From positions 117,786,087-117,850,086 of the forward strand of contig CM043947.1 of NCBI GenBank assembly GCA_014529385.2: a DNA stretch of 64,000 nucleotides, written 5' to 3'. Position 1 is the stretch's first letter. Every line of letters begins with the position of its first letter. The stretch is from Adiantum capillus-veneris. Taxonomy: Eukaryota; Streptophyta; Polypodiopsida; Polypodiales; Pteridaceae. The notes beneath the pieces are model-generated. The model ran no database searches. It was given only the letters and a program-made list of their open reading frames with translations, and was not told the DNA's origin. This document shows, in pieces, positions 45,764 to 57,214 of this stretch. Position numbers and translations under genes: made by a program.

Positions 45764-48700
45764 TATCTAGAGTAGGGGGGAAGCGAGGCTTCAATTTGCT
45801 AGGTCATGGCTTCTAGGAAGGTTGTCTGCTAGTTATGCAATCAAACAACAACAAGATCCACCCATTGTTGGCAAACGTGCTGATGAGTTTTCTAAGACAT
45901 CACAAGAGCAAAGATCCATCTACAAATCCTCAAGATAACAGTAATCAAGCCAAGCAGGTACAAGGCACATCTATTGCAAGTATTTTTCTATTTTTCAATA
46001 CATTGTACAATTCAACAAGGTTGATTATCTGTGAATGCTCAACAAGGCTGACTTTCTTTTGCTATGCCATTGTAAATTGGTAAGAGTATGTGTTAGCTAT
46101 GAGCACCACAACTCCATGAGTACTTATGTGAAGCAAGGCTCTTTTTTCGGCATTTGGCATCATGGTTTCCACAGTTTGGAATATGCAATTAGCACACAAA
46201 CTTGGGGAAGCTTGCGAAGATGTCTGTAGGTTTTTACATCCCACGAGGGTGTATATGATACATACACCAACTCACTCAAAAAGAGAATATGTCTATGCGC
46301 CAGATTCGAGCAAATTACTAGAAACCTAGCCACAAGTCGGCGACAAGGTTAGTAAATTTCAAGTTATACTTGTTTCTTATGTAATTTAACCTTATATTTA
46401 AAGAATATTCTTCAATTGTGCAAAGCAAAGTGCTTTTCCAGATTTCATGCAAAGCAAGGCTTCTCTTATGTGCCAAGGTATTATTGATTGACTTCAGATC
46501 AACGATCATGACACGCATCTTTGGCACTACATGGATATAGGCTCACAATTCATGCAATGGCGCCCTGTGATGTATCCATGCTAATGTGATTGTGCAAGGC
46601 ACGCATACTAGGGGCTCACAAGGTTGAAACCGTCATTGAAGCCAAGGGGCTATTATTGTATTTTTTTGATATGTATGCATGACATACTAGTACGATGGAC
46701 ACCCCATCATTGCAGATGATTCCGCTATAATACTAGCTACTCTGTCAAGGACGAGGTATGTTATTGATGTCTTAAAACATTTTTTATGTTTATTCACAAG
46801 AAAAATGCCATATTTAAGTCACCATGGTACAGTCCCGATCACATACAAGGCAGGTGGGACAAGATGTGACTTATGGTACCTCTCTATGAGAGTGTTGTAC
46901 AAGCACACTATTGTACACTTATAGGATAAGCTACCACATAGCCATTGTCTGCATAGAGGCATTCATAGGAGGCATCCAATACAGTAGAATAATGGATTCT
47001 CCTCAACCCAGCATTCTCTCTCTCTCTTTCCTAACTCTATACGTGAAAGGTAAAATTAGGCATGATTTTACTAAGATCTTTTTATGTCGATATGATACCA
47101 GAAAGGGTAAGAGCCATCTGATTTTGAAGGGCTATGAGCCATATATTTTGGAATGGATAAGACCCATCTATTTTGGAATGGCTAAGAGCGATCTGTTTGT
47201 AATCCATCAGTGATTGTTTTCAGGTAAAATAAGGCATGATTTTACTAAAATCTTTTTATGTCGATATGGTACCAGGAAGGGATAAGAGCCATCTATTTTG
47301 GAATAGCTAAGAACCATGTGTTTGTAATCCATCAGTGATTGTTTTCAAGATCAAACAATTCTATCCAGTTGAGTACCCCATTGATTCTAATGGACAAGCA
47401 AGAGTCTTGTCATTACTAATTTTTTGGGTATTACTTTAGCACTACATACTTTAAGTATGAACATCAAGTTGAGTTTTGAAAGTCTTAAACTCGTAAAGGC
47501 TTGTCTCTATTGAGATGTATAGATGAAGCCAGCTATTCAAACAACAAGGCTGCTCACAAAAACCCAAGATTATGAATTTTTGAGACTTGAAAAGATCCAG
47601 CTGCGAATACGATTACAACTTGAGTGGATCTCCTATTTTATCTATAGCACTGAGAGTGTCTATACAAATACAGTCTGGGGATATGACCCACCTCGTGATT
47701 AGAAAATCACTTATTAAGTGTTGATGGTCCATTTTTGCACCTTCACACTTGCATTTTCAAGGAAAGAAGTCCACAAGTTGCCACAGTGTAGTGGACAATT
47801 TCAACTTCCAAAGTTGAGTTCAATTTCTATTGGCTGCTAGTTTAGTAGTTTTCCTACAACGTCTAGCCAAGGGGTTTGACAATGTAGATTTTAACCAAGG
47901 GGTTTGGATTGTGAATGCAACACCCAGGGTTTCATGTGCAATACTACTTGCATTTCACTAATTTTCAATTAGTGTTCCTAGGTCTTTACAGGTGGGAAAT
48001 TTGGCTTTGACTATAGGTAAGTGAACACTATGTTCAATCTCCAAGTATGCATCTAATTTGGTTTCTTTTTTTTAATATGATTTTGTTTACGTTTCCAAGT
48101 AGGATGCATAAACTTCTATGTTTTCATCCATTTTGCTCTTTACGAGACATGACAAGGTCATGTAGGAGTATGCAATTCTGGCACATGTTGTCACATGGGA
48201 TACAACATGTCGTAGGAACTCAAGGAGTTCAGTTTAGCCAATTGGATCAAGGTAAATGAGGGTCCCTCTCATTCCCATCATAGAGTGTTTGTTGGAGCTA
48301 CCTCTACACACCAGTACATCTCGTATTCAAGATGTTGTTTTTTTAGACATCCTTAGTTGAGATATATTCCACATGTGGAGAATATGAGTCTCCGGGACCG
48401 ACACTGGCACCGCTATTTCAATCATATATTGCGACAAAGTCCCTAGGTGTTGGCCGAATCCATTTTATAGACCATTTTTAGCAAGTCATATCAGGAACAA
48501 TTTTAGTGGCTAGAAACTATTGGATACATAGAACGACTTATTAAGGTCCATTGATGTTGTTAAACAACATTAATGGATGGTTGTTTATGCATATAGCTAG
48601 GATATGAGTTGTTAATGAAAAAGTTTCATTGTTTGTACCTAGAAGTGATTAATGTTTCACCTTTTATTATGGTTCAAACGTTTCAACACGGCTTGCAGTA

Positions 48701-49515
48701 GAAAGTATTTAGATTCTTTTCAAAACTATTTCCACTCCTCTTTCATGTGTGCTAGGAGCATCACGTTTTCCATAAGTATTGGCAAGTATGATAATGGATA
48801 TGGAGGTTCATATATATTTTTGCTAAATGCATGCACACTAGGTGTTATGGACCCTAGTGTTTAGCAAAGGCTGATTTGGAGTGGCATGCATATTCACCAC
48901 ATTAGCTGCTTATAAAGCATTTTGCACTCTATGTGCAGTATCTCTATGAGATTACTTTGGATCTACCAATCACCAATACAGGTCATGGATGGGTTTGGGT
49001 GCTTGTGGATATTTCAAGTTAACCAAGATGGTTATTCATTGATTCCTCAACAATGTTGTACGGCATTGTGATTCCCGCTTACCAGTCATTTTGGGCGACT
49101 ATCTATAAACCATGGGGAAACACACCTCAGTACTGTCAGTTATCCAAAGAGGATAGGTAGATTACAAGTGTAATCTTGTGCTAAAGGATATGCGAAGAGC
49201 GTATGTTAGCACCAAGAAATATAATTAGAAAGCATGTATCGCTCTAGTTAGAGTTTTATTATAAAGTAAAGCATGTTTGTGACTTGACATAGTACTTTCA
49301 TGTTTAAGTCAGTTCTCAACCTTGAACACTAGTTATGGTGGGGTTGTTTATTGATGACATTTGTTTGACAGCAAGTCAAGGACTTATATTTTGTTGATAA
49401 GTTACATCAACCACTTACTTTCATGAAAAGTGAAAAGAGGTACTCTTTCGGATACATCTTAGTTGTGATAACTTGGTTAGCATACTCAAGTGATTTCTAA
49501 ATGGAGTCTACACGC
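45764..49515. other. Unrecognised, possibly interior of an old element split by G2
   Basis: No assignable ORF in 3.7 kb. The sequence resumes at 58702 beyond G2 and there runs into a purine tract and LTR at 58931, so this region may be the worn interior of that element. Sole structured piece: the tandem duplication at 47049. Confidence 0.4.
47049..47348. repeat. ~174-bp tandem duplication, second copy shortened
   Basis: Copies start at 47049 and 47223 (GGTAAAAT(T/A)AGGCATGATT) and both end near ATCAGTGATTGTTTTCA. The second copy lacks about 48 bp of the middle. Confidence 0.9.
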
Positions 49516-50805
49516 TGATCCGAGCCTATCACAAATTTTTGTTTATCATATTTTGTTGGTTTTCCTTGCTTCTAGAGGTTTACAATAAAAGAAAGAGTGA
49601 GAACAACCTCTTGGGAAAATTTAAAAAAAATAATAATAAAATGATTTTTCCTTGACTAGTTCACCGGAGGTGAAAGGTAGAGGGAGAACCTAGTGGTAAA
49701 GGGAAGGGAAAATATGTAAATGTGAAAAGAAAAGATATGATGTGGTCGTGGAGCCATGCACCCATGATTCAAGGGTCATGAGTGGCTCATATCATCATGG
49801 CTTTGGAGCCATATGATGATTCAAACAAATGGGACCCAAGTGGAAGACTTGGTAAAGGAAGAAACCATACACATGATTTTGCTGAATTTTAAAAAAATAC
49901 TTCCACTCCGATCCAAGAAAAGTTGTCTTCATCAAAGTTGTAGCTGATGAGCTGGAGATTCTGGCCATATTTGTTTTTATAATTTTTGCATCTACGGTCT
50001 AGGAGATATGGCCAAAATGGTGGACGCCAGTTTTTTCAAATGTGGTGGAGACCACCCCCTCTACCTTTACACACACACACCCTTCCTTTTCCACATTGAG
50101 ACCTTCTCTAAAATCAGCCATTAGTCTTCTCACCCTCCTCTCCTTCCTTCTCTCTCTCAAGCTCAAAAACCCATCAAAGTTCCTCTTCTAATCACCTCTC
50201 AAGTCATGCTTAATCTTGTTGTAATTCATAAGTTCTCATTCAACCCCTTCCTATTATTACTAGATATGTATTGATTTTATGTAGATTCTTTACATTTTAA
50301 AATAAGGAAGCTCTTGGACTCAAGCTATGGAGGAAAGAGTGAAGACAACACAAGTGATGATGGAGCTAATTGGTCAACAAATCACTTGGAAGGAGCTTCT
50401 TCATTGGTTGAATGTCCCTGATCAAGCTTCATTTGTACAAATTACACTTGGATCTTAACCTCACTCCTAATCACTCTCTTTCCTATATAAAGAGGCCTTC
50501 CCCTTTGTAATTTCAAGCCTCCCTCAGCCCCATTGAGCCTTGGTATCACTCACCATGAGCCCATAAGCTCATTCATTCACTCTATTCTTGCACATCCTAG
50601 AGTGCAAATTGTTTCATGCTAGTAACCTCTCCTCCTCTTACTTATGTTAATTAAGAGAAATGTTTTATATGTGTGTGAGAATGCTTGATGTGATCTTGGC
50701 TAATCCTTGAGTGATTGTTTGGTAATCTATATGCTATTTGTGTTGGGAGTGTTTGAAGTCATCCATTCCTTGTACACACACTACGGTTAATGCTTCATTC
50801 ATAGT

Positions 50806-50859
<54 letters not shown>

Positions 50860-50974
50860 TGTAGCGGTCCTAGTCCACGCTTCCAAGACTAGGTGGTGCC
50901 CTCATCTCATTTCCCTTGTGGCGCAATGGAGTTTGTTTTGGTGTAGAGGCCGCCATTCCAAATTTCCTTCGTCA
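49516..50974 (+). repeat. 5' LTR of G2 (1459 bp)
   Basis: TATA box TATATAAAG at 50484-50492, (CT)n at 50809-50857, then GTGTAGCGGTCC and CTAGGTGGTGCCC before the GTCA end. The last part resembles the G1 LTR in order: CT tract, TGTAG, CTAGGTGGTGCCC, AGAGGCCG. Confidence 0.96.
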
Positions 50975-50979
50975 TAAAT

Positions 50980-50989
50980 TGGTGCCCCC
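50980..50989 (+). other. Primer binding site of G2
   Basis: TGGTGCCCCC, five bases after the LTR end; the same core as in G1 with GAGGAG following. tRNA not assigned. Confidence 0.7.
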
Positions 50990-51024
50990 ACGGAGGAGTT
51001 CTCAAGCAGCGCTCTATCAATCCT

Positions 51025-51528
51025 ATGAAGGAAGATCCATCAAATTCTCCGAGACTTCCACTATGGTCTCCCCAAGAAGCTCGAGAAAAGAAGCGTTTTT
51101 ATCGACAAACGGCACGTATGCGGGTAAAGAGAGTTAACTACACACACCCTTCTTTGCTTCAAGGAAAATCTTGTAGTCATCAAGTCGCTAGGTCAAAAAA
51201 GTGTGTTGAGTGCTTTGTGGCTAGTGTGAAGACACTTCCTTTGAAGCCTCGACTTCAGGTGGTGAAAGCACTCTCAAACTCAGGAATTAACAAGTTTTTG
51301 GAGGGGGAGCTACACATCAATGGGGTGCGGTATTGGCAAGAGGCTACATATGGTGATGCACTCCAACTACTACTAGCAAGAAGGCTCAAGGTGGTTGAGA
51401 GGGTAGCCATCGAACCCTATGAACTCTACAAAGCTGAAGATGGTCACACCAAAGCGAGGCTAATCACTGGTGAGCAAATTCTTCGCATCTCTCAAATGGT
51501 GGGATCCAAGAGAGCTCAACTTCAATGA
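51025..51528 (+). CDS. Pre-gag ORF of G2 (167 residues), intact
   Basis: From ATG 51025, only 45 bp after the primer site, to TGA 51526. The N-terminal half is basic (EAREKKRFYRQTARMRVKR), followed by cysteines in CSHQ and CVEC, then the half conserved with G1: LHINGVRYW, YGDALQLLLARRLKVV, ERVAIEPYEL and LITGEQILRI. Conservation between two diverged elements, with an intact frame here, indicates a translated protein. It may bind RNA or DNA (basic, possible zinc-binding Cys), which is inference only. First ORF of the genomic RNA, so likely translated from the full-length transcript before gag. Confidence 0.75.
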   Translation: MKEDPSNSPRLPLWSPQEAREKKRFYRQTARMRVKRVNYTHPSLLQGKSCSHQVARSKKCVECFVASVKTLPLKPRLQVVKALSNSGINKFLEGELHINGVRYWQEATYGDALQLLLARRLKVVERVAIEPYELYKAEDGHTKARLITGEQILRISQMVGSKRAQLQ

Positions 51529-51561
51529 AGTGCTTCATGGAAGTTTGTAATTAATGCACCA

Positions 51562-51771
51562 ATGAATAATCCCATTTTCTACAACTTTCAATCAGTTCAG
51601 AATATTAGGGTGAATGTGCGCATTGATAGAAAGATTTTTTTCCAACAAAGATTGGTCTTCTATTTTGGAGCTGAGAGGTTGAGAGAGATATTGCTGTCCC
51701 CTGACCCTATAATATTTCCTATTTTGGAGTATAATGTATCTTTTGATGTTCACATCTTCATCTTGCTTTAA
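51562..51771 (+). CDS. Small conserved ORF 1 of G2 (69 residues)
   Basis: ATG 51562 to TAA 51769, 33 bp after the pre-gag ORF. Conserved with the G1 ORF at 37925 (IDRKIFFQ, FGAERLREIL, SPDPII, ILEY, HIFILL). Aromatic and Ile-rich with Arg/Lys spacers; no signal peptide or clear membrane helix; no known domain. Related to the ORF immediately downstream, so the pair arose by tandem duplication. Confidence 0.65.
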   Translation: MNNPIFYNFQSVQNIRVNVRIDRKIFFQQRLVFYFGAERLREILLSPDPIIFPILEYNVSFDVHIFILL

Positions 51772-51780
51772 GCATACTCC

Positions 51781-51993
51781 ATGAATCATAGGGATTTATA
51801 TGGACCTTTCCAACCTCTTGCTAGACAAACTGTGCATATAATAGCTAGCACAAAGCTTAGGTTCCAAAACATCATAAGGGACTTACTAGGCCCTCGTCGT
51901 CTAGCTGAGATTAATGCATCTATCAATCCATTTATTCTACCCTTAATAAGATATGATTTGGGCCTAGACGTTTTCATCTTTGTGCTGTATTGA
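51781..51993 (+). CDS. Small conserved ORF 2 of G2 (70 residues), paralogue of ORF 1
   Basis: ATG 51781, nine bases after the stop of ORF 1, to TGA 51991. Aligns with ORF 1 almost end to end: shared FQ, V.I, K..FQ, G..RL.EI, S..P.I.P.I.Y and DV.IF.L, about a third of positions identical. The stop lies about 20 bp before the gag ATG at 52014. Absent from G1, which has one copy. Function unknown. Confidence 0.6.
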   Translation: MNHRDLYGPFQPLARQTVHIIASTKLRFQNIIRDLLGPRRLAEINASINPFILPLIRYDLGLDVFIFVLY

Positions 51994-52013
51994 GAGGAAG
52001 GCAACCCACTTTT

Positions 52014-53309
52014 ATGATGGCTTTCCCAAAATTTTTTGGGTGTAGTGGGGAAAATGCTGGGGATTTTTTGGATAACTTGGAGATGGCTTTCCTTGTCTCT
52101 GGGAGGGATGACGAAGCATTGAAATTGAGAGCTTTTCCTTTGGTCCTCAAAGAAGAAGCTAGGGTATGGTTCCAGGCTCTAGATCCAACCCAAAGAATTG
52201 ATTGGGAGGGATTGAAGGTGGCTTTCCTACGAAGATTTCAACGAGCCAATTCGGTAGAAGAACTATGGCAACGGCTTCTGTCCCTTCATCAAGTTGACCC
52301 TCATGGTTATGCAACCTATGAGGAAGGTTTTTTGAAACTTTGGGGCCAATGGTCAGACTCACTAAACCCTGGTGAGCGAGCTCCCAATTGCCTCCAAAAG
52401 GATCGATTTATCTCAGGTTTGTACCCCTTGCTAAGGGAGAAGGTAAAGAGCAAATTTCCAAATGCTTTTGAAGATGCCTTAAGAATTGCTAGGGAAAAGA
52501 ATAGAAAGATTCTCTATCAAGCCCAAGCTGGCCAGCTAGCTTTGGGAGGCAATATCACAACTATGGAAGCTTCTCACATACCTCCAAATGTGCCTAATGC
52601 ACCAGACCTCAATAGAGGTCAACAAGAAGATATGCTCCAACAAATAAACAATCTCACAAACCAGCTAGAGGGGTTGAGAGTAAATCTTGTGCAGGGTGCA
52701 AGAAGGCCTATTGAGGGAAATGGTGGGAATCGGCCACCAATGCGACGTCAAGCAAGGGAAATGTTGTGTTACAATTGTGGGGAAATTGGCGACGGCATGT
52801 ATAATTGCCCTCATCCCAGAAGATATGACTACCCTGTCAGAGGTCCTCGACAACAAGTAAGTCCACCTCGTGCTAGAGCTCAAGCACAAGAGCAACCGCA
52901 ACCTCAAATTTTGCAGCCACCTCGTGCTCAAGCTCAAGCCCCTGCTACTCAACCAAATGTGAGCATCATAAGGATGGAGGAGGTCCTCAAGGGCAGAAGC
53001 AACCAGGAAGAAATAGCTAAAGGGAAGATGAAGATAGATGAAGTGGCTACAATGCCTATCAAACGTGTGCGTGTCCAAGAAGAAGTAGGTAAAGAAACAA
53101 GCAAGGATGCAAGCAATGAAGCAAGTACATCTCGGGCAGCTAAAGATGAAGCCAAGAAGAGAAAGACCCGTACTAGGTCTCAAATTGACATCTCTGATTT
53201 CACTATGGGATCTCGGACACAACCTTATGACTTGACAGCTGATGTGAGTTCTCAAGGACCAAAGATTACTTGGCCACAACTACTTCATATCTCCCCAAAG
53301 CTTCGATGA
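52014..53309 (+). CDS. Gypsy gag of G2
   Basis: Start chosen at ATG 52014 (a second ATG follows at 52017); the frame is open upstream only to TTG 51990. Retrotransposon gag core with FPKFFGCSGENAGDFLDNLE at the start, EEARVWFQAL and YATYEEGFLKLW. The zinc knuckle at ~52767-52808 reads CYNCGEIGDGMYNC, with Asp where the zinc-binding His should be; G1 keeps the His but has lost the first Cys. A Pro/Gln-rich then basic tail follows. Ends at TGA 53307 in the same frame as pol. Gag forms the particle and binds the RNA. Confidence 0.93.
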   Translation: MMAFPKFFGCSGENAGDFLDNLEMAFLVSGRDDEALKLRAFPLVLKEEARVWFQALDPTQRIDWEGLKVAFLRRFQRANSVEELWQRLLSLHQVDPHGYATYEEGFLKLWGQWSDSLNPGERAPNCLQKDRFISGLYPLLREKVKSKFPNAFEDALRIAREKNRKILYQAQAGQLALGGNITTMEASHIPPNVPNAPDLNRGQQEDMLQQINNLTNQLEGLRVNLVQGARRPIEGNGGNRPPMRRQAREMLCYNCGEIGDGMYNCPHPRRYDYPVRGPRQQVSPPRARAQAQEQPQPQILQPPRAQAQAPATQPNVSIIRMEEVLKGRSNQEEIAKGKMKIDEVATMPIKRVRVQEEVGKETSKDASNEASTSRAAKDEAKKRKTRTRSQIDISDFTMGSRTQPYDLTADVSSQGPKITWPQLLHISPKLR

Positions 53310-56300
53310 CAATGGTCAAAAATGGTGAGCACGAGGGCAAAGCGAAGTAATCTAGTAAGTGTAATCAAAGCATATGGTCTCAAGGATATAGTGCCTTTGG
53401 TGGAGGCTCAAATCAAGGGACAACGGATTCCAAAAACTTACATTGACAGTGGAGCAGAGGTTTGTGTCATGACAGAAAAGCTAATGCATCAATTGGGTTT
53501 AGAGGTAATGGAATCATCAAACTTTAGGGCAAAAATGGCCAATAATGTCTCTGTCACTTGTGTGGGTGTAGTGAAAGCTTTGAGAGTTTCTGTTTTTGGA
53601 ATCACTACAGAGGTTGATGCTTATGTGATGCCAGTAAAGGGAGAAGGATACCCCCTTATTTTAGGACGACCTTGGCTCATGGGTATAGGAGCTAGGCAAG
53701 ATTGGGCAACAGGAGACTTGGAGTTGAGGCCTCGCATGGGTGGCCATAGTCGGAAGGTGGTTTATAACCTAAAGAATGGGCGACAAGAGAACCTTGAACT
53801 AGAGATGTCAGCTGATGAGTGGAGCTCAAGTGGATTCTCCTCATCTATGGACGAGGAAGAGAGTTCAAGTGAAGAGAGTGATAGCACTCTCGAAGTCATG
53901 TGCGTCACCATAATGGAAACTACCTCATCAAAAGGCAACCCAAGGATCCAAATGGAGAATGTGTGGGATGCCAGCCTAGAGGAGATGTTATCCAAGGATA
54001 TAAAGGAAGAAGAAAAGGAGGGTTATGTAAATGTTCTCAAGAAGCATGCATCATTGTTTATTTCTGATTACACTCACATTACAGGTGTCACTGCAGTGAA
54101 GCATCATATCCATCTAAAAGAAGGGAGCAAGCCAGTAGTACAAAAACTAAGAAGATTAGGAGTAGTGCAACAAAATGCACTGTTGTCTGAGGTGAAGAGA
54201 CTCTTAGAAGCAGGATTCATATACCCAGTAGAAGATTCAGAATGGGTCTCCCCAGTAGTGGTGAGGCCAAAGAAGAATGGTAAATGGCGAGTGTGCGTGG
54301 ATTACAAGCCACTAAATGCTGCAACAAAGAGGGACCACTTCCCTCTCCCATTTCAAGATGAGATTCTAAATGAAGTAGCAGGCCATGAGAGATACACAGT
54401 GTGTGATGGCTACTCTGGCTACTTTCAAATATGCATTGCAGAGGAGGACCAGAAAAAGACTACTTTCATCACACCATGGGGATGTTTTGCATTCCGAGTC
54501 ATGCCTTTTGGTCTCACCAACGCTCCAGCCACCTTTCAACGATTCATGAACATGGTCTTCCAACCTTACTTTGGTAAGTCCATAAGGGTTTTCATAGATG
54601 ACTTTTGTATTTATAGCTCCAAAAGTATGCATCTCGGCAAGATTGATGAAGGATTTACTCGTTTAGCTAAGCTGGGTGGACAACTAAACAAGGACAAATG
54701 TCACATTGGGGAAAGCAAGGTTACACTATTAGGGCATGTAGTGTCCATTGATGGAATCGAGGTAGATCCTGAAAAGATAGAAACATTGCTAAATCTACCT
54801 TCCCCAACTTCCATCAAACAATTAATCTCCTTCTTGAAAAAGCTAAGATATTTGAGTAGATTCATACACTTACTCTCCCAAGTGATATTTCCTCTACAAT
54901 AGCTGACTCGTCAAGAGACGCTTGTTTGGAGTGAAGAAAGTGAAGGGCATTTTAGAGAGATTAAAAAAATGTTAGGGTCACTCCCTATAATCCTCCAACC
55001 TTGTTGGGAAGAAACATTCTTTGTAAACCCAAGTGTGGGAGAAGAAGCCATTGGTGCTTCCCTCCTACAAAAAGATCCAAAAACATCCTTTATGAGGCCC
55101 GTGTATTTTGCTAGCCGCCTCATGGAAAACACAGAGAAGGCCTACACCCTGATGGAACAGCTAGTGTTAGCTCTCATGTTTGCGGTAACCAAATTTCGGC
55201 CATACTTGCTGCCGAAGAGGTTTGTAATTATCACTGTGGAGGATATGTTTCCCTATGCACTACAACATATGGAAATCTCTGACAAAATAACAAAGTGGGT
55301 GGTGCGACTTCAAGAGTTTTATTATACAATACAGGTTGAAAGAACAACTCGAGCATGCTTAGCCGACATTTTAACAAACAAGTGCTATGAAAAAGTTTTC
55401 CATTTGAAGAGAAAGGAACTTCCACCACCTCCAGCTCCAGAGGCTTTGGTCAATGCTTATAGCCTCTACTTTGATGGAGCATACAAGAGAACCAAGGATA
55501 AGGCAGCTGCAGGCATTGTGGTCTTATCTCCATTGGGAGAGAGGATCCATGGTGAAGGGATCACTCTAGAAGATGTCCACTCCAACAATGAAGCAGAATA
55601 TCATGCTCTAATTCATGGCCTTTGTTGGTGCCTCGATAATTCAATTAAGAGATTAAACGCTCTTGGTGACTCCATGCTTTTGGTAAGGCAAATGCAAGGT
55701 ACATGGGCTTGCAAAAATGCCCTTCTCTCTACTAAAATGAGAGAAGCCAAAGCTCTTATGAGGAGATTTAGGGAGGCACAAGTACATCATGTGCCAAGAG
55801 ACCAGAACAAGGATGCAGACCACCTAGCATCATCAAAGTTAAATGAGTCAATAGTGGGAGCAGTGGCCATCAAACTTCCACTTCAGCAAGGCAAGGAGGA
55901 CTTGGAAGATATTATGCACATACTGGAGCAAGGAGAGGCTCCTAAACACTTGAATGCAGGGGAAAGGCAATGGTTAGCTAGGAAGGCTACTAGGTATCGC
56001 ATACTAAATGATGACTTGTATTGTCTAGGTAAGGATGGTGTGCTTAGGAGAGTGCCTTTGAAGAGTGAAATTGAAGAAATTTTAAAAGCTTGTCACGATG
56101 ATATATGCGGAGGACACTTTGCACACGACGTCACTAGTAGAAAGGTTCTACAAGCTGGGTTTACTTGGCCAAGTCTTCATCGTGATGTCAAATACTGGTG
56201 TCAAACATGTGATGAATGTCAGAAAGCAGGACCACGACGGCTCATAGCTGAACCTCAGAACCCAATAAAGGTATATGGGCCCTTTGAGAAGTGGGGAATT

Positions 56301-57173
56301 GATGCCATAGGGCCTCTACCACGCACTCAGTCAGGTAAAGAGTACATCATCATGGGAGTAGACTACATGACTAGATGGGCTGAGGCTATGCCGACCAATA
56401 GAATTACTGCTAAGTATGTGAGTCAGTTCATCTTTGACCACATCTGTTGCCGGTTTGGCACCCCTCTTGAAATACTATCTGATAGAGGACCAGGGTTTAG
56501 AGCAGACTTGGTAGGAGAACTCATGAAGAAGCTAAATATTCAGCATCAACACTCTACTCCTTACTACCCTCAGTGCAATGGTTTGGTGGAAAAAGTAAAT
56601 GGAATCATTTGCAAAATTCTCACCAAACAGGTACATGCCAGGCGCCAAGATTGGGACAAACACCTGAATGGAGCTCTATGGGCCTATAGAACCTCCTTCA
56701 AAACCACATTAGGGTACACACCCTTTCATTTGGTTTATGGAAAGGAGGCGCTTTTGCCCATTGAAGTGAAGTTAACAAGTCTTCGAATATTGGGTAGCCA
56801 GGTAGGCTCTCAAAAGGAGAAAGTACATCAAAGGATCATGGATCTAGAGAGGTTGCAATTGGATCGTGAAGAAGCCATCAACCACTATTCTCAAGAAGCA
56901 GAGAAGCGCAGAGAAAAGTTCAACAAAAAGCTAGCATCCAAAGACATCAAAAAGGGATCTCTGGTGCTTCGATATGACAATCGCTTCGACACTCGTAAGG
57001 ATGGAAAGTTTCTTTTCCGATGGGAAGGCCCGTTCTTGGTCACAAAAAAGTTCAAAAATGGCTCTTACAGACTTCAAGACATTGATGGTAAAGTGCACAA
57101 GACCAGGACAAATGGATGGCGTCTAAAGCCTTATCACATCAGGATAAGGTCAGCTCAAGATCAAAGAAAGTAG
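53310..57173 (+). pseudogene. Gypsy pol of G2 (protease, RT, RNase H, aRNH, integrase), one stop
   Basis: Same frame as gag, with no frameshift over 3.8 kb. Protease YIDSGAEVC (~53440), RT with FIDDFCIYSS (~54592), then stop TAG at 54900. The first RNase H reads VNPSVGEEAIGASL (~55028), with Asn for the first catalytic Asp. An archaeal-type RNase H follows (SLYFDGAYKR ~55463, NNEAEYHAL, HVPRDQNKDADHLA), then a zinc-binding integrase start (CHDDICGGH, CQTCDEC), and the DDE triad in WGIDAIGPL, SDRGPGF and GLVEKVNG. The C-terminal part is RWEGPFLV; no chromodomain. Dual RNase H with a worn first copy is the Tat-lineage arrangement. Apart from the stop, the active-site motifs look complete. Confidence 0.96.
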
Positions 57174-57214
57174 GCTAGAGACATAAATACCCCTAGCCAG
57201 GTTTGGGGGGGCTA

